14,806 nt of DNA, from NCBI GenBank assembly GCA_019420265.1, contig JAHZHM010000134.1:1-14806 (forward strand). The letters are read 5' to 3'. Origin of the DNA: Clostridiales bacterium (GTDB lineage Bacteria; Bacillota; Clostridia; Christensenellales; Christensenellaceae). Made by a program: the position numbers and the translations under genes. Positions 6,436 through 14,806 of the stretch are shown here, one piece after another (within the stretch, counting starts at the first letter, position 1; each line of letters opens with the position of its first letter). The notes under the pieces were generated by a model, which was not told the DNA's origin, did no database searches, and saw only the letters and a list, made by a program, of their open reading frames with translations.

Positions 6436-6708
6436 ATGAGTAGGTCAGTGAAAAAGGGGCCTTTCGTGCATGAAAAACTGCTGGCAAGAATTCAGCAGAT
6501 GAACGAAAAGAACGAGAAGAAAGTACTGAAAACATGGTCTCGCGCGTCGACGATTTTCCCGGATATGGTCTCGCACACGATTGCGGTTCATGATGGCAGA
6601 AAGTTCGTTCCCGTCTACGTTACCGAGGACATGGTTGGGCATAAGCTCGGCGAGTTCGCTCCCACGCGCACATACCGTGGGCATGCCGGCGAGAAGTCGT
6701 CCAGATAG
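6436..6708 (+). CDS. rpsS: 30S ribosomal protein S19
   Basis: S19 is in the 30S head and contacts S13 and the A-site finger of 23S rRNA. The 90-residue protein starts with the diagnostic [11 protein letters not shown] and contains [20 protein letters not shown] and [16 protein letters not shown]. An ATG at 6431, five bases before the true start, opens only ATG AAA TGA, so 6436 is chosen. The ribosome-binding site is GAAGGAG about 10 bases upstream. Confidence 0.99.
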   Translation: MSRSVKKGPFVHEKLLARIQQMNEKNEKKVLKTWSRASTIFPDMVSHTIAVHDGRKFVPVYVTEDMVGHKLGEFAPTRTYRGHAGEKSSR

Positions 6709-6720
6709 GAGGAGAGTTAA

Positions 6721-7116
6721 ATGGCAACACGCGAGAGAGAAAAAGCGCTCAAACGGCGCGAGAACAAAGATAACAGAGCTCGTGCTGTCGGCAGATACAT
6801 CAGAATCTCCCCCAGCAAAGTGAGAATTGTCATCGATTTGATCAGAGGCAAGAAAGTGGATGAAGCCCGCGCAATTTTGATGAATACGCCCAACGGCGCA
6901 TGCGAGCCCGTGCTCAAAGTGCTGAACAGCGCCATCGCAAATGCGGAAAACAACCTGGAGCTCAATCGGGATAGCCTGATCGTCGCAGAGGCGTTTGCGG
7001 ATCAGGGGCCCACGCTCAAGCGTTTCCAGCCTAGAAGCCAGGGCAGAGCTTACAAGATTCTGAAGAGAAGCAGCCATATCACGGTTATCCTGGGCGAGGC
7101 GAAGGAGGAGAAATAA
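6721..7116 (+). CDS. rplV: 50S ribosomal protein L22 with N-terminal extension
   Basis: L22 binds several 23S domains and lines the exit tunnel with a long beta-hairpin. The family core begins at residue about 20 ([19 protein letters not shown]). The predicted product has 131 residues against the usual 110-115, because of a charged leader rich in Arg, Lys and Glu (residues 1-18). The ATG at 6721 has AGGAGGAG about 6 bases before it, and no alternative start codon with a good ribosome-binding site was seen nearer the core. The tunnel hairpin region [18 protein letters not shown] is intact. Confidence 0.98.
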   Translation: MATREREKALKRRENKDNRARAVGRYIRISPSKVRIVIDLIRGKKVDEARAILMNTPNGACEPVLKVLNSAIANAENNLELNRDSLIVAEAFADQGPTLKRFQPRSQGRAYKILKRSSHITVILGEAKEEK

Positions 7117-7117
7117 G

Positions 7118-7861
7118 ATGGGCCAGAAAATTAATCCAAACGGCTTTCGGGTTGGTATCATCAAGGATTGGGATTCCCGCTGGATGGTCAAAAAGAACCA
7201 GATGTCCGATTGCATCGTGGAAGACCACAAAATCAGAACGTTCCTGAAAGAAAAACTCTATGCTGCCGGCATTTCCAAAATCGAAATCGAGCGCGCAGCA
7301 AATAAAATTTCCGTCAACATCTATACGGCAAAGCCCGGCATCGTCATCGGCAAGGGCGGCACTGGCCTGGATGTCATCAAGGCGGATCTGCGGAAGCTGA
7401 CGGATAAAACCGTCGTCATCAATGTCATGGAAGTGCGCCGCCCGGATGTGGATGCACAGCTCGTGGCGGAGAACGTCGCTTCCCAGCTGGAGCGCAGAAT
7501 TGCGTTCCGCCGTGCAATGAAGTCCTGCATCGGCCGCGCCATGAAGGGCGGCGTCAAGGGCATCAAGATTGCCACGGGCGGCCGGCTCGGCGGCGCTGAA
7601 ATCGCCAGAAGCGAGAGCTACCATGAGGGCAGCATTCCGCTGCAGACCATCCGCGCGGATATCGACTATGGCTTTGCGGAAGCAAACACCACATATGGCA
7701 AAATCGGCGTCAAGGTCTGGATTTACAATGGCGAGATCATGGTAAACCCGCTCAAAGAGCGTGCGAAGAACACGAACGCGCCAAGAGAGAACAGAAGAGA
7801 CAACAGAAGAAATCCGGAGGGAGGCAGAAGAAATGTTACTTCCAAAAAGAGTAAAGCATAG
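7118..7861 (+). CDS. rpsC: 30S ribosomal protein S3
   Basis: S3 forms part of the mRNA entry tunnel and of the ribosomal helicase. The product has 247 residues, longer than the common 210-235. Signatures are [14 protein letters not shown] at the start, a type II KH domain with GKGG at 78-81 ([16 protein letters not shown]), and the C-terminal domain with GCVKGIK-like and [20 protein letters not shown] segments. The last ~35 residues form a basic, Asn/Arg-rich tail ([16 protein letters not shown]). That tail is encoded where rplP begins: the two genes overlap by 29 bases, and the rplP ribosome-binding site lies inside rpsC. Confidence 0.99.
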   Translation: MGQKINPNGFRVGIIKDWDSRWMVKKNQMSDCIVEDHKIRTFLKEKLYAAGISKIEIERAANKISVNIYTAKPGIVIGKGGTGLDVIKADLRKLTDKTVVINVMEVRRPDVDAQLVAENVASQLERRIAFRRAMKSCIGRAMKGGVKGIKIATGGRLGGAEIARSESYHEGSIPLQTIRADIDYGFAEANTTYGKIGVKVWIYNGEIMVNPLKERAKNTNAPRENRRDNRRNPEGGRRNVTSKKSKA

Positions 7862-8276
7862 AAAGGTATTCAGAGGCCGCATGAAGGGCAAAGCCATGCG
7901 CGGCAATACCGTATCATATGGCGAATATGGCCTTATGGCAACAAAACCCTGCTGGATTACAAGCCGCCAGATCGAGGCAGCCCGTATCGCAATGACGCGC
8001 TACACCAAAAGAGGCGGCCAGGTTTGGATCAAAATCTTCCCGGATAAGCCGGTTACGCAGAAACCCGCAGAAACCCGAATGGGCAGCGGCAAGGGCTCGC
8101 CGGAATACTGGGTCGCAGTTGTCAAGCCGGGCAGAGTGCTGTTCGAAATTGCTGGCGTTTCCGAGGAAGTCGCCAGAGAGGCTTTGCGTCTTGCAGGCAA
8201 TAAGCTGCCTATCAAGTGCAAGTTTGTAAAGAGTGAGAAACTGGAAAAAGGCGGTGAGCAAGTTGAAGGCGAATAA
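7833..8276 (+). CDS. rplP: 50S ribosomal protein L16
   Basis: L16 organises the A-site tRNA pocket of the large subunit. The start is set at ATG 7833, giving [19 protein letters not shown], the family's standard N-terminus; a longer upstream frame from 7761 lies inside rpsC and is not used. GGAGGGAGG (7816-7824) is 8 bases before this ATG. The 147-residue protein contains [34 protein letters not shown] and [21 protein letters not shown]. The C-terminal tail ([13 protein letters not shown]) slightly exceeds the usual length and overlaps the start of rpmC. Confidence 0.98.
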   Translation: MLLPKRVKHRKVFRGRMKGKAMRGNTVSYGEYGLMATKPCWITSRQIEAARIAMTRYTKRGGQVWIKIFPDKPVTQKPAETRMGSGKGSPEYWVAVVKPGRVLFEIAGVSEEVAREALRLAGNKLPIKCKFVKSEKLEKGGEQVEGE

Positions 8277-8466
8277 ATATCGTGATATGACGGATCAGGA
8301 GCTGAACGCAAAGCTTGGCGATCTCAAAACTGAGTTCTTCAACCTGCGCTTCCAGAAAGCCACCGGCCAGCTCAGCAACCCTTTAAGCATTCGCGAAGTC
8401 AAGCGGGATATCGCAAGAGTGAAGACGATTCTCAAAGAGCGTGAGCTTAGCGCCGCAAACAAATAG
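8263..8466 (+). CDS. rpmC: 50S ribosomal protein L29 (TTG start)
   Basis: L29 is a small alpha-helical protein at the tunnel exit beside L23. The family begins MKANEIR or similar, which matches translation from TTG 8263 ([14 protein letters not shown]), giving 67 residues. GGTGAG just upstream can serve as the ribosome-binding site. GTG codons at 8254 and 8233 in the same frame would add 3 or 10 residues; they are less likely because the family does not have them. Core motifs are [20 protein letters not shown] and [14 protein letters not shown]. The gene overlaps the end of rplP by 14 bases. Confidence 0.95.
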   Translation: MKANKYRDMTDQELNAKLGDLKTEFFNLRFQKATGQLSNPLSIREVKRDIARVKTILKERELSAANK

Positions 8467-8483
8467 TCGAAAGGAGAGCTTTC

Positions 8484-8747
8484 ATGGAAGAGCAAGCAAG
8501 AAATCTTCGCAAAGTCAGAATCGGCGAAGTTGTAAGCGATAAGATGAATAAAACCGTTGTGGTTTTAGTCAAAGAGAGAAAGAAGCACAGCATCTATAAG
8601 AAAACTGTGAACTACTCTAAGAAATTCAAAGCCCACGATGAGCAGGAAATTTGCGGCATTGGCGATACCGTGAAAATCATGGAAACCCGCCCGATCAGCA
8701 AAGATAAATGCTGGAGAGTCGTGGAAATCGTAGAAAAGGCCAAGTAA
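8484..8747 (+). CDS. rpsQ: 30S ribosomal protein S17
   Basis: S17 is a primary 16S rRNA-binding protein with an OB fold. The 87-residue product matches the family: [42 protein letters not shown] and [28 protein letters not shown] lies about 9 bases ahead of the ATG. It sits 17 bases after rpmC in the normal L29-S17-L14 order. Confidence 0.99.
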   Translation: MEEQARNLRKVRIGEVVSDKMNKTVVVLVKERKKHSIYKKTVNYSKKFKAHDEQEICGIGDTVKIMETRPISKDKCWRVVEIVEKAK

Positions 8748-8768
8748 GGTTAAGGAGGAGAGCTAAAA

Positions 8769-9137
8769 ATGATCCAAATGCAGACATATCTGAAAGTAGC
8801 TGACAACTCCGGCGCTAAGGTCATTCAGTGCTTCAAGGTGCTTGGCGGTTCTATGAGAAAAACTGCCAACATCGGGGATGTTATCATCGCTTCGGTTAAG
8901 AGCGCGGCTCCCGGCGGCGTCGTCAAGAAAAAAGACGTCGTGAAGGCCGTCATCGTCAGAAGCGTTTCGGGCGTGAAGAGAGCAGATGGCTCCTACATCA
9001 AGTTCGATGAAAACGCCGCTGTTATCATCGATAACAATAAGCAGCCCAGAGGCACTCGTATCTTCGGGCCAGTTGCCAGAGAGATCAGAGATGAGGGCTA
9101 CACCAAAATCGCATCTCTTTCTCCCGAAGTGCTGTAA
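8769..9137 (+). CDS. rplN: 50S ribosomal protein L14
   Basis: L14 lies at the subunit interface, forms bridge contacts and is the binding site of the silencing factor RsfS. The product has 122 residues, the standard bacterial length. It begins [19 protein letters not shown] and contains [24 protein letters not shown] and [30 protein letters not shown] precedes the ATG. Confidence 0.99.
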   Translation: MIQMQTYLKVADNSGAKVIQCFKVLGGSMRKTANIGDVIIASVKSAAPGGVVKKKDVVKAVIVRSVSGVKRADGSYIKFDENAAVIIDNNKQPRGTRIFGPVAREIRDEGYTKIASLSPEVL

Positions 9138-9152
9138 GGAGGGAGCTAAGAA

Positions 9153-9476
9153 ATGGCAAATTTACACGTTAAGAAAGACGACACCGTCGTCGTCATTACA
9201 GGCAAAGACAAAGGCAAAACTGGCAAAGTTATGGTGGCCGAGCCCAAGAAGGGCAGAGTCGTCGTAGCGGGCGTCAATATGGTAACGCGCCACCAGAAAG
9301 CCAAGAGCCAGACAGAGCCGGGCGGCATCGTGCATCGCGAGGGCGCCATCGCAGCATCCAATGTCATGCTGTATTGCAGCAAGTGCGAAAAAGGTGTTCG
9401 CACGGCTGTGAAGGTTCTGGAAAACGGCAGCAAAGTCCGCGTTTGCAAAAAATGCGGCGAAGTACTCGATAAATAA
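9153..9476 (+). CDS. rplX: 50S ribosomal protein L24 with zinc-ribbon C-terminus
   Basis: L24 initiates large-subunit assembly and lies near the tunnel exit. The N-terminal KOW segment is clear (DDTVVVITGKDKGKTGKVM), followed by GVNMVTRHQKAKSQTEPGGI. The C-terminus carries four cysteines as two CxxC pairs, Cys75/Cys78 and Cys98/Cys101, suggesting a bound zinc; this form is known in some Bacillota. Length is 107 residues, as expected. GGAGGGAG precedes the start. Confidence 0.99.
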   Translation: MANLHVKKDDTVVVITGKDKGKTGKVMVAEPKKGRVVVAGVNMVTRHQKAKSQTEPGGIVHREGAIAASNVMLYCSKCEKGVRTAVKVLENGSKVRVCKKCGEVLDK

Positions 9477-9492
9477 GCGGGAGGAATAGAAA

Positions 9493-10032
9493 ATGCCTAG
9501 ATTAAAGGATACCTATAAAACAGAAATCGTTCCTGCCCTCATGCAGAAATTCGGGTATAAAAACGTCATGCAGGCGCCCAAACTCGAGAAAATCGTCATC
9601 AACATGGGCATGGGCGACATCAAGGATAACCCCAAGGCGCTGGATTCCGCGCTGGAAGAGCTGACGCTCATCTCCGGCCAGAAGCCGGTTGTAACGCTTG
9701 CAAAGCACTCCGTCGCAAACTTCAAGCTCCGCGCGGGCATGAAGATTGGCGCAAAGGTAACGCTGAGAGGCGATCGCATGTATGAGTTCATGGATAAGCT
9801 CATCAGCATCGCAATTCCCCGCATCAGAGACTTCCGCGGCCTTCCGTCCACGAGCTTTGATGGCAGAGGCAACTATGCCCTTGGCGTCAAAGAGCAGCTG
9901 ATGTTCCCGGAAATCGAATTCGATAAAGTCGAAAAGGTACGCGGCATGGATATCATCGTCGTTACGTCCGCGCAGACGGACGAAGAAGCCCGCGAGCTAC
10001 TCACGCTCATGGGAATGCCGTTCAGCAAGTAA
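9493..10032 (+). CDS. rplE: 50S ribosomal protein L5
   Basis: L5 binds 5S rRNA in the central protuberance and contacts P-site tRNA. The 179-residue protein has the conserved [62 protein letters not shown] and [21 protein letters not shown] segments. GGGAGGA precedes the ATG. Length and start agree with the family. Confidence 0.99.
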   Translation: MPRLKDTYKTEIVPALMQKFGYKNVMQAPKLEKIVINMGMGDIKDNPKALDSALEELTLISGQKPVVTLAKHSVANFKLRAGMKIGAKVTLRGDRMYEFMDKLISIAIPRIRDFRGLPSTSFDGRGNYALGVKEQLMFPEIEFDKVEKVRGMDIIVVTSAQTDEEARELLTLMGMPFSK

Positions 10033-10046
10033 GGAGGAGAGGCAAA

Positions 10047-10232
10047 GTGGCAAAGAAAAGTATGATTGTAAAGCAGCAGAGAGGCTCGAAATTCTCCACC
10101 AGAGAATACACCAGATGCCGCATCTGCGGGCGTCCTCACTCTGTGCTCAAAAAATACGGCATCTGCCGTGTCTGCTTTAGAGAGCTCGCTTACAAAGGGG
10201 AAATCCCCGGCGTAAAGAAAGCTAGTTGGTAG
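10047..10232 (+). CDS. rpsN: 30S ribosomal protein S14, zinc-binding type Z
   Basis: S14 is in the 30S head. This is the short, 61-residue zinc form: Cys24/Cys27 and Cys40/Cys43 form CxxC-x12-CxxC ([20 protein letters not shown]). The longer, cysteine-free form seen in some bacteria, often under zinc limitation, is not present here. The start is GTG 10047, giving [10 protein letters not shown], with AAGGAGGAG upstream. It ends in [11 protein letters not shown] as expected. Confidence 0.98.
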   Translation: MAKKSMIVKQQRGSKFSTREYTRCRICGRPHSVLKKYGICRVCFRELAYKGEIPGVKKASW

Positions 10233-10259
10233 AAGACTTTAAAAAGGAGGAATAAGTAA

Positions 10260-10658
10260 ATGCCAGTTACGGATCCCGTAGCAGATATGCTGACACGCAT
10301 TCGCAATGCTTTGGTCGTAAAAAAGGATATCGTCGACATCCCCGCTTCCAAAATGAAGGCTTCTATTGCTAGAATCATGTTGGATCAGGGCTTTATCAAA
10401 GGCTGTGAGACGGTGGAAGAAGATGCGCGCCCGGTTCTGCGCATTAAGCTGAAATATGGCCCCAATGGCGAGAACGTCATCTCTGGGCTCAAGAGAATCA
10501 GCAAGCCCGGCCTGCGCGTGCATGTCGGCAAGGATGAGCTGCCCAAAGTGCTCAATGGCCTTGGAATCGCCATCATTTCCACGAGCTCCGGCATCATGAC
10601 GGATGCCGAGGCCAGAAGAAAATCGGTTGGCGGCGAAGTTTTGGCTTACATTTGGTAG
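10260..10658 (+). CDS. rpsH: 30S ribosomal protein S8
   Basis: S8 binds helix 21 of 16S rRNA; in E. coli it also represses the spc operon by binding within the L5 coding region. The 132-residue protein starts [17 protein letters not shown] and has [34 protein letters not shown] and the [10 protein letters not shown] end. AAAAAGGAGGAA lies ahead of the ATG. Confidence 0.99.
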   Translation: MPVTDPVADMLTRIRNALVVKKDIVDIPASKMKASIARIMLDQGFIKGCETVEEDARPVLRIKLKYGPNGENVISGLKRISKPGLRVHVGKDELPKVLNGLGIAIISTSSGIMTDAEARRKSVGGEVLAYIW

Positions 10659-10695
10659 GCCGCTGTAAATTAAAAAAGAGAGGTACGAAAAGGAT

Positions 10696-11235
10696 ATGTC
10701 AAGAATAGGCAGACTTCCTGTCGAGCTACCTGCAGGCGTTACTGCTTCCGTCGAAGCGGGCAACGTGCTTAAGGTGAAAGGACCGAAGGGTGAGCTGGCC
10801 CAGGCGTTCAGTGGCGACATGGAAATTAAGGTCGAAGGCAATGTTATCACAGTGTCTCGTCCCTCGGATGATAAACAGCATCGCGCACTCCACGGCCTGA
10901 CAAGAGCGCTCATCGCCAACATGGTCAAGGGTGTAAATGAAGAATATGTCAAAGAGCTGGAGATCGTTGGCGTCGGCTATCGTGCGCAGCTCTCGGGCAA
11001 GAAACTCGTGCTCGGCGTCGGCTTCACGCACAACGTCGAAATCGAGGCGCCGGAAGGCATCCGCTTTGAAGTTCCCGCGCAGACGAGCATCATCGTCCGC
11101 GGCATTGATAAGCAGAAAGTCGGCCAGGTTGCAGCGAACATTCGCGCCGTCAAGCCGCCGGAACCCTATAAGGGCAAGGGCATCCGCTATAAAGACGAGC
11201 ATGTACGCCGCAAAGAAGGCAAGACTGGTATGTAA
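10696..11235 (+). CDS. rplF: 50S ribosomal protein L6
   Basis: L6 is near the sarcin-ricin loop and the factor-binding site. The 179-residue protein has the N-terminal [48 protein letters not shown] in two halves of the duplicated fold, and the C-terminal [12 protein letters not shown] and HVRRKEGK. The ribosome-binding site is less clear than elsewhere: GAGAGG (10678-10683) is 12 bases from the ATG, while AAAAGGA (10688-10694) is only one base away. Expression may therefore rely on coupling to rpsH. Confidence 0.99.
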   Translation: MSRIGRLPVELPAGVTASVEAGNVLKVKGPKGELAQAFSGDMEIKVEGNVITVSRPSDDKQHRALHGLTRALIANMVKGVNEEYVKELEIVGVGYRAQLSGKKLVLGVGFTHNVEIEAPEGIRFEVPAQTSIIVRGIDKQKVGQVAANIRAVKPPEPYKGKGIRYKDEHVRRKEGKTGM

Positions 11236-11252
11236 GGGGAGGGTAGAGTATT

Positions 11253-11621
11253 ATGATTAAAAAACAAGATAAAAACATGGTACGCAAGGCCCGCCACCAG
11301 CGCATCCGCAATAAAATCAGCGGCACGGCCAGCCGCCCCAGAATGTGCGTCTATAGAAGCCTGAACCACATCTACGTTCAGCTGATCGACGACGTCGCCG
11401 GAAACACCCTTGTCGCAGCTTCCACGCTGGATAAGGATCTCGCGGGCGTTATCGAGAACATGAGCAAGAAAGAGGCTTCCAAAGCTGTCGGCGAAAAGGC
11501 TGCCAAGCTCGCACTGGAAAAAGGCATTTCGGAAGTCGTCTTTGACCGTGGCGGTTATCTGTACACGGGCAGAGTCGCAGAGGTTGCAGACGGCGCGCGC
11601 GCCGCTGGGCTGAAGTTATAA
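11253..11621 (+). CDS. rplR: 50S ribosomal protein L18
   Basis: L18 helps carry 5S rRNA into the large subunit. The 122-residue product shows [21 protein letters not shown] and [12 protein letters not shown] at the N-terminus, and [28 protein letters not shown] at the end. The ATG at 11253 is preceded by GGGGAGGGT. A second in-frame ATG nine codons in would also fit the family, but lacks a good ribosome-binding site. Confidence 0.98.
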   Translation: MIKKQDKNMVRKARHQRIRNKISGTASRPRMCVYRSLNHIYVQLIDDVAGNTLVAASTLDKDLAGVIENMSKKEASKAVGEKAAKLALEKGISEVVFDRGGYLYTGRVAEVADGARAAGLKL

Positions 11622-11634
11622 GGAGGGCAATGAG

Positions 11635-12132
11635 TTGCAACGCATAGATGCCAGCACACTGGATTTACAAGAAAGGCTTGTTGCCGTAAACCGCGTCGCC
11701 AAGACTGTAAAAGGCGGCAGAACCATGCGCTTTAGCGCCCTTGTGGTGGTCGGCGACGGCAATGGCCATGTCGGCTGCGGAATGGGCAAAGCTGCCGAGA
11801 TTCCCGAAGCAATTCGCAAGGCAGTCGAGCAGGCAAAGCGCAATATGGTAACCGTCGCGATGGACGGTTCGACCATCCCCCACGAGATCATCGGCAAGTT
11901 TGGCAGAGGCCACATCGTGCTGATGCCCGCATCCAAGGGAACCGGCGTTCTGGCCGGCGGCCCGGCGCGTGCGGTAATCGAGCTGGCGGGTATTAAGGAT
12001 ATCAAGACAAAATCTTATGGCTCCAACAACGCGATCAACGCAGTCAAAGCGACGATTGCCGGCCTCTCCCAGGTGAGAACGGCTGAGCAGGTTGCCAAGC
12101 TGCGCGGAATCAGCGTCGAGCAGATGAGATAG
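11635..12132 (+). CDS. rpsE: 30S ribosomal protein S5 (TTG start)
   Basis: S5 helps proofreading and forms part of the mRNA entry tunnel. The start is TTG 11635 with AGGAGG (11621-11626) 8 bases upstream, giving [20 protein letters not shown], which aligns with the family's MARIDASKL-type start. An ATG at 11630 is out of frame and soon stopped. Motifs are [37 protein letters not shown] and [19 protein letters not shown]. Length is 165 residues, normal. Confidence 0.98.
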   Translation: MQRIDASTLDLQERLVAVNRVAKTVKGGRTMRFSALVVVGDGNGHVGCGMGKAAEIPEAIRKAVEQAKRNMVTVAMDGSTIPHEIIGKFGRGHIVLMPASKGTGVLAGGPARAVIELAGIKDIKTKSYGSNNAINAVKATIAGLSQVRTAEQVAKLRGISVEQMR

Positions 12133-12144
12133 GAGGGCAATAAC

Positions 12145-12321
12145 ATGCAGTTAAAAGTTAAGCTCGTCAAGAGCCCCATCGGTTGCCCCAAAGATCAGAA
12201 GGATACTGTCCGTGCGCTGGGCCTCAGAAAGCTCGGCCAGGAAGTCATCAAGGAAGATAACGCTCCCATCCGCGGCCAGATCTTCAAAGTGAAGCACCTG
12301 GTTTGCGTCGAAGAAGTTTAG
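12145..12321 (+). CDS. rpmD: 50S ribosomal protein L30
   Basis: L30 is a small protein of the large subunit, found in many but not all bacteria. The frame from ATG 12145 to TAG 12321 encodes 58 residues beginning [20 protein letters not shown], followed by [18 protein letters not shown] and ending in HLVCVEEV. This fits the family throughout (short strand, KxQxxTVxxLGLxKxxx pattern). AGGAGGGC lies 6 bases before the ATG, and the gene sits between rpsE and rplO as usual. Confidence 0.98.
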   Translation: MQLKVKLVKSPIGCPKDQKDTVRALGLRKLGQEVIKEDNAPIRGQIFKVKHLVCVEEV

Positions 12322-12334
12322 GAGGGCAGAAGCG

Positions 12335-12778
12335 ATGAAATTACATGAATTAGCACCTGCCGAGGGCTCCAAGAAAGCAGCCGTCCGCGTTGGCCGCGGC
12401 AATGGCTCGGGATGCGGCAAAACTTCTGGCAGAGGCCAGAAGGGCCAGGGCGCCAGAAGCGGCGGCGGTGTTCGCCCCGGCTTCGAGGGCGGCCAGATGC
12501 CCATCACCAGAAGAATCCCCAAGAGAGGCTTCAAGAATATTTTTGCCAAAGTTTATACGACGCTCAATGTCGAAGAGCTCAATGCCTTCGATGAGGGCAC
12601 CGTCATTACGGCAGAGATGCTCAAAGAGTGCGGCTTTATCAGCAAAATCAACGATGGCATCAAAATCTTGGGTCAGGGAGAGCTCTCTAAGAAGCTGACA
12701 GTCAAAGCCGCGAAGTTCACGGCCTCCGCTAAGGAGAAAATCGAGGCTGCCGGTGGAACCGCAGAGGAGATATACTAA
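12335..12778 (+). CDS. rplO: 50S ribosomal protein L15
   Basis: L15 is a late-assembly protein that stabilises 23S rRNA. The 147-residue protein has [20 protein letters not shown], the Gly/Arg-rich extension [37 protein letters not shown] and, near the C-terminus, [29 protein letters not shown] is upstream of the start. The stop TAA overlaps the secY ATG (TAATG), which should couple their translation. Confidence 0.99.
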   Translation: MKLHELAPAEGSKKAAVRVGRGNGSGCGKTSGRGQKGQGARSGGGVRPGFEGGQMPITRRIPKRGFKNIFAKVYTTLNVEELNAFDEGTVITAEMLKECGFISKINDGIKILGQGELSKKLTVKAAKFTASAKEKIEAAGGTAEEIY

Positions 12779-14034
12779 TGTTTAAGACTTTGGGAAATGC
12801 CTGGAAAGTTGCAGATATCAGAAAAAAGATGCTCTATACGCTGCTCATGCTGCTCATCTATCGGTTGGGCATCGTCATCCCGGTTCCGGGTGTGAACGTG
12901 GCGTATATCAGCGAACAGGTCAACAACTATACCGCTCTCGGCTTTCTCAACCTGCTTTCGGGCGGCGGCCTGGAAAGCATGTCTATCTTTGCGCTTGGCA
13001 TTTCTCCCTACCTGAACGCTTCCATCATCATGAACCTGCTCACAGTTGCGATTCCCGCGCTGGAGCGCATGGCAAAGGAAGAGGGAGGGCAGAAAAAGGT
13101 CTCTGCTATTACTCGAATCGTCTCGGTGGCGCTTGCAATCGTCCAGGCTGTCGGCATTCTGCTGGGCATGGGCGCAAACGCCGTTCAGTCGACGGATATT
13201 TTCAACTATATCACCATTGTGCTTTGCCTCACGGCGGGCACGGCCTTCATCATGTGGCTGGGTGAGCGCATCAACGATAAGGGCATCGGCAACGGTATCT
13301 CGCTGATCATCTTCGTGGGTATCGTGGCGGATCTCCCAGGGCAGGCAATCGCCCTGTTCACCGGCGTATTTACCGGGAGCACCAGCGTCTGGGCCCTGGT
13401 AGGAACCCTGGTGTTCGCGCTGTTCACCATCACGGCCATCACCTTCGTGGATATGGGTGAGCGCAGAATCCCCGTCCAGTATGCGAAGCGTGTCGTTGGC
13501 CGCAAGATGTTCGGTGGGCAATCCACCTTCATCCCCATGAAGGTCAACCAATCCGGCGTTATGCCGCTGATCTTCGCCATGACGTTCGTCCAGTTCCCGG
13601 GCATGATCGCCCAGTTCTGGCCGAATAGCGGCTTCTATCAGTGGTATTCTGAATTCCTGGGAACGGGCAGCTGGCTGTATGCCATCATCTATGCCCTGCT
13701 GATCATGTTCTTCACCTATTTCTATTCCCAGATCGCCTTTAACCCCATCGATGTTTCCAAGAATATCCAGCAGTATGGCGGCTTCATCCCGGGCATCCGC
13801 CCCGGCAAGCCCACCTCGGATTATCTTGCCAGCATCCTCTCGCGGCTGACGCTGTTCGGCGCGCTGTTCCTGGCCGTTGTGGCCGCAGTGCCCACGCTGT
13901 TCAGCAAGCTTCTGGGCTCCACTTCCGCCTTTGGCGCAACCAGCCTGCTCATCATGGTGAGCGTGGCGCTGGAAACGGCCAAGACGCTGGAAGCTCAGAT
14001 GATGATGCGCCACTATAAAGGCTTCTTGAAATAG
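12778..14034 (+). CDS. secY: Preprotein translocase subunit SecY
   Basis: SecY is the protein-conducting channel in the cytoplasmic membrane, working with SecE, SecG and SecA. The 418-residue protein shows ten hydrophobic segments, beginning with residues about 18-36. Conserved landmarks are SPYLNASIIMNLL (76-88), LGERINDKGIGNGIS (161-175), the cytoplasmic loop GERRIPVQYAKR (227-238) and GGFIPGIRPGKPT (334-346), the last two being where SecA and ribosomes dock. Start is fixed by its overlap with rplO and GAGGAGA upstream. Position after L15 is universal in bacteria. Confidence 0.99.
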   Translation: MFKTLGNAWKVADIRKKMLYTLLMLLIYRLGIVIPVPGVNVAYISEQVNNYTALGFLNLLSGGGLESMSIFALGISPYLNASIIMNLLTVAIPALERMAKEEGGQKKVSAITRIVSVALAIVQAVGILLGMGANAVQSTDIFNYITIVLCLTAGTAFIMWLGERINDKGIGNGISLIIFVGIVADLPGQAIALFTGVFTGSTSVWALVGTLVFALFTITAITFVDMGERRIPVQYAKRVVGRKMFGGQSTFIPMKVNQSGVMPLIFAMTFVQFPGMIAQFWPNSGFYQWYSEFLGTGSWLYAIIYALLIMFFTYFYSQIAFNPIDVSKNIQQYGGFIPGIRPGKPTSDYLASILSRLTLFGALFLAVVAAVPTLFSKLLGSTSAFGATSLLIMVSVALETAKTLEAQMMMRHYKGFLK

Positions 14035-14044
14035 GAGGAAGGCA

Positions 14045-14671
14045 ATGAACGTCATTCTACTCGGCCCTCCCGGGGCTGGAAAAGGCACAATGGCAGAGCG
14101 AATCAAAGAGCACTTTGGCTTTGACCATCTCTCCACGGGCGATATGCTGCGTGCGGAGATGAAAAACGGCACGGAGCTTGGCAACATGGCCAAGGCCTAT
14201 ATCGATGAGGGCAAGCTGGTGCCGGATAGCGTGATCATAGGCATGGTAAAAAACCGCCTGGAAAATACAGAAGGGGGCATCCTCTTCGATGGTTTTCCGC
14301 GCACGGTGGAGCAGGCGAAGGCGCTTTCGGAGATTGCGGAAATCGATGCCGTCGTCAACCTGGATACTACGGTGGACGTCGTCGTCGGGCGCATTTGCTC
14401 GCGCAGGCTCTGCAAGGAGTGCGGCGCGGTGTATAGCACAGCCTGGTATAGCGGCGACACCTGCGAAAAGTGCGGCGGCGCGCTCTATATCCGCGACGAC
14501 GATACCGAAGAGACGGTCGTGAAGCGCTTCGAAGTGTATCAGCAGCAGACTGCGCCGTTGGTAGAGTTCTATCAGGGCAAAGGAAAGCTATATACCATAG
14601 ACGCAAATGGGGCGCCGGATGAGATTGCGAAGCAGATTCGCGAAACTCTTGAGGGGCTCAAAAACGAATGA
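14045..14671 (+). CDS. adk: Adenylate kinase with zinc-type lid
   Basis: Adenylate kinase catalyses ATP + AMP = 2 ADP in the cytoplasm. The 208-residue enzyme has the P-loop GPPGAGKGT (7-15), the AMP-site STGDMLR (30-36) and FDGFPRT (81-87). The lid domain carries two CxxC pairs, Cys123/Cys126 and Cys140/Cys143, consistent with the structural zinc of Gram-positive enzymes. The gap between pairs is 13 residues, which I recall as shorter than in the Bacillus enzyme, explaining the slightly short total length. AGGAGGAAGGC precedes the ATG. The stop overlaps the next gene (ATGA). Confidence 0.99.
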   Translation: MNVILLGPPGAGKGTMAERIKEHFGFDHLSTGDMLRAEMKNGTELGNMAKAYIDEGKLVPDSVIIGMVKNRLENTEGGILFDGFPRTVEQAKALSEIAEIDAVVNLDTTVDVVVGRICSRRLCKECGAVYSTAWYSGDTCEKCGGALYIRDDDTEETVVKRFEVYQQQTAPLVEFYQGKGKLYTIDANGAPDEIAKQIRETLEGLKNE

Positions 14672-14806
14672 TCATCATAAAATCTGCAAAAGAAATTGAA
14701 AAGATGCGCCAGGCGGGCAGGGTTGCTGCCCAGGCAATGGAAAAGGTGCTTGCAGCAGTTCGCCCGGGGGTAACCACGGGCGAGCTGGATCGCATCGCAT
14801 TTGATT
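14668..14806 (+). CDS. map: Type I methionine aminopeptidase, N-terminal part
   Basis: The first 46 codons run off the window end. The visible sequence MIIIKSAKEIEKMRQAGRVA, then LAAVRPGVTTGELDRIAFD, is the typical start of a type I methionine aminopeptidase, the metal-dependent enzyme that removes the initiator Met from new proteins. The metal ligands lie beyond the window. The ATG overlaps the adk stop as ATGA. Gene order secY-adk-map is standard in Bacillota. Confidence 0.95.
   Translation, partial: MIIIKSAKEIEKMRQAGRVAAQAMEKVLAAVRPGVTTGELDRIAFD

Noticed and set aside
8233..8262. Upstream GTG starts for rpmC
   Set aside because: They would add residues that L29 proteins lack; TTG 8263 restores the standard MKAN start and has GGTGAG ahead of it.
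12775..14193. 472-codon minus-strand open frame opposite secY and adk
   Set aside because: It lies entirely opposite two universally conserved genes, its product is rich in low-complexity charged residues and it has no family signature.

Overview
This window is a bacterial translation locus: the 3' end of the str operon (fusA, tuf), then a 1.9-kb accessory stretch, then an essentially complete S10-spc cluster running from rpsJ to secY, adk and the first 46 codons of map. All genes are on the + strand. The order rpsJ-rplC-rplD-rplW-rplB-rpsS-rplV-rpsC-rplP-rpmC-rpsQ-rplN-rplX-rplE-rpsN-rpsH-rplF-rplR-rpsE-rpmD-rplO-secY-adk-map is the usual order in Bacillota. Strong AGGAGG Shine-Dalgarno sites, a short zinc-type S14, a zinc-finger L24, a zinc-lid adenylate kinase and a moderately GC-rich composition by eye all point to a Clostridia-like member of the Bacillota. 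I cannot name the genus.

Layout. Positions 1-503 hold the C-terminal 166 codons of EF-G. Positions 560-1774 hold EF-Tu, followed by two closely spaced intrinsic terminators. Positions 1871-2716 are a non-coding, repeat-rich spacer. It contains three diverged copies of a 57-59-nt hairpin element (TATAATG...CATTGAA), then two copies of a roughly 150-bp direct repeat sharing a 42-nt identical core. Positions 2717-3193 encode a small membrane-anchored protein that looks like the DUF2500 family. A terminator hairpin at 3351-3374 has a near-consensus promoter (TTGCAA-17-TATAAT) embedded in it, and this promoter would transcribe the ribosomal cluster. Between the predicted start (about 3394) and rpsJ (3667) lies a leader of about 270 nt packed with hairpins. 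From 3667 to the end, genes are nearly contiguous, with several overlaps (rplD/rplW, rpsC/rplP, rplP/rpmC, rplO/secY, adk/map) that suggest translational coupling.

Function. The genes supply two elongation factors, ten small-subunit and fifteen large-subunit proteins, the SecY channel, adenylate kinase, and methionine aminopeptidase, which trims nascent N-termini. One long transcript from the promoter at 3359-3387 could express everything from rpsJ onward. No other convincing promoter or terminator was seen downstream of it.

The ribosomal genes are ordinary. The parts worth a second look are the long structured S10 leader with mutually exclusive helices beside the ribosome-binding site, the terminator/promoter overlap, the two intergenic repeat families, the inserted DUF2500-like gene, and unusual switch I residues and codon use in tuf. 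I found no defence, CRISPR, phage or biosynthetic system.
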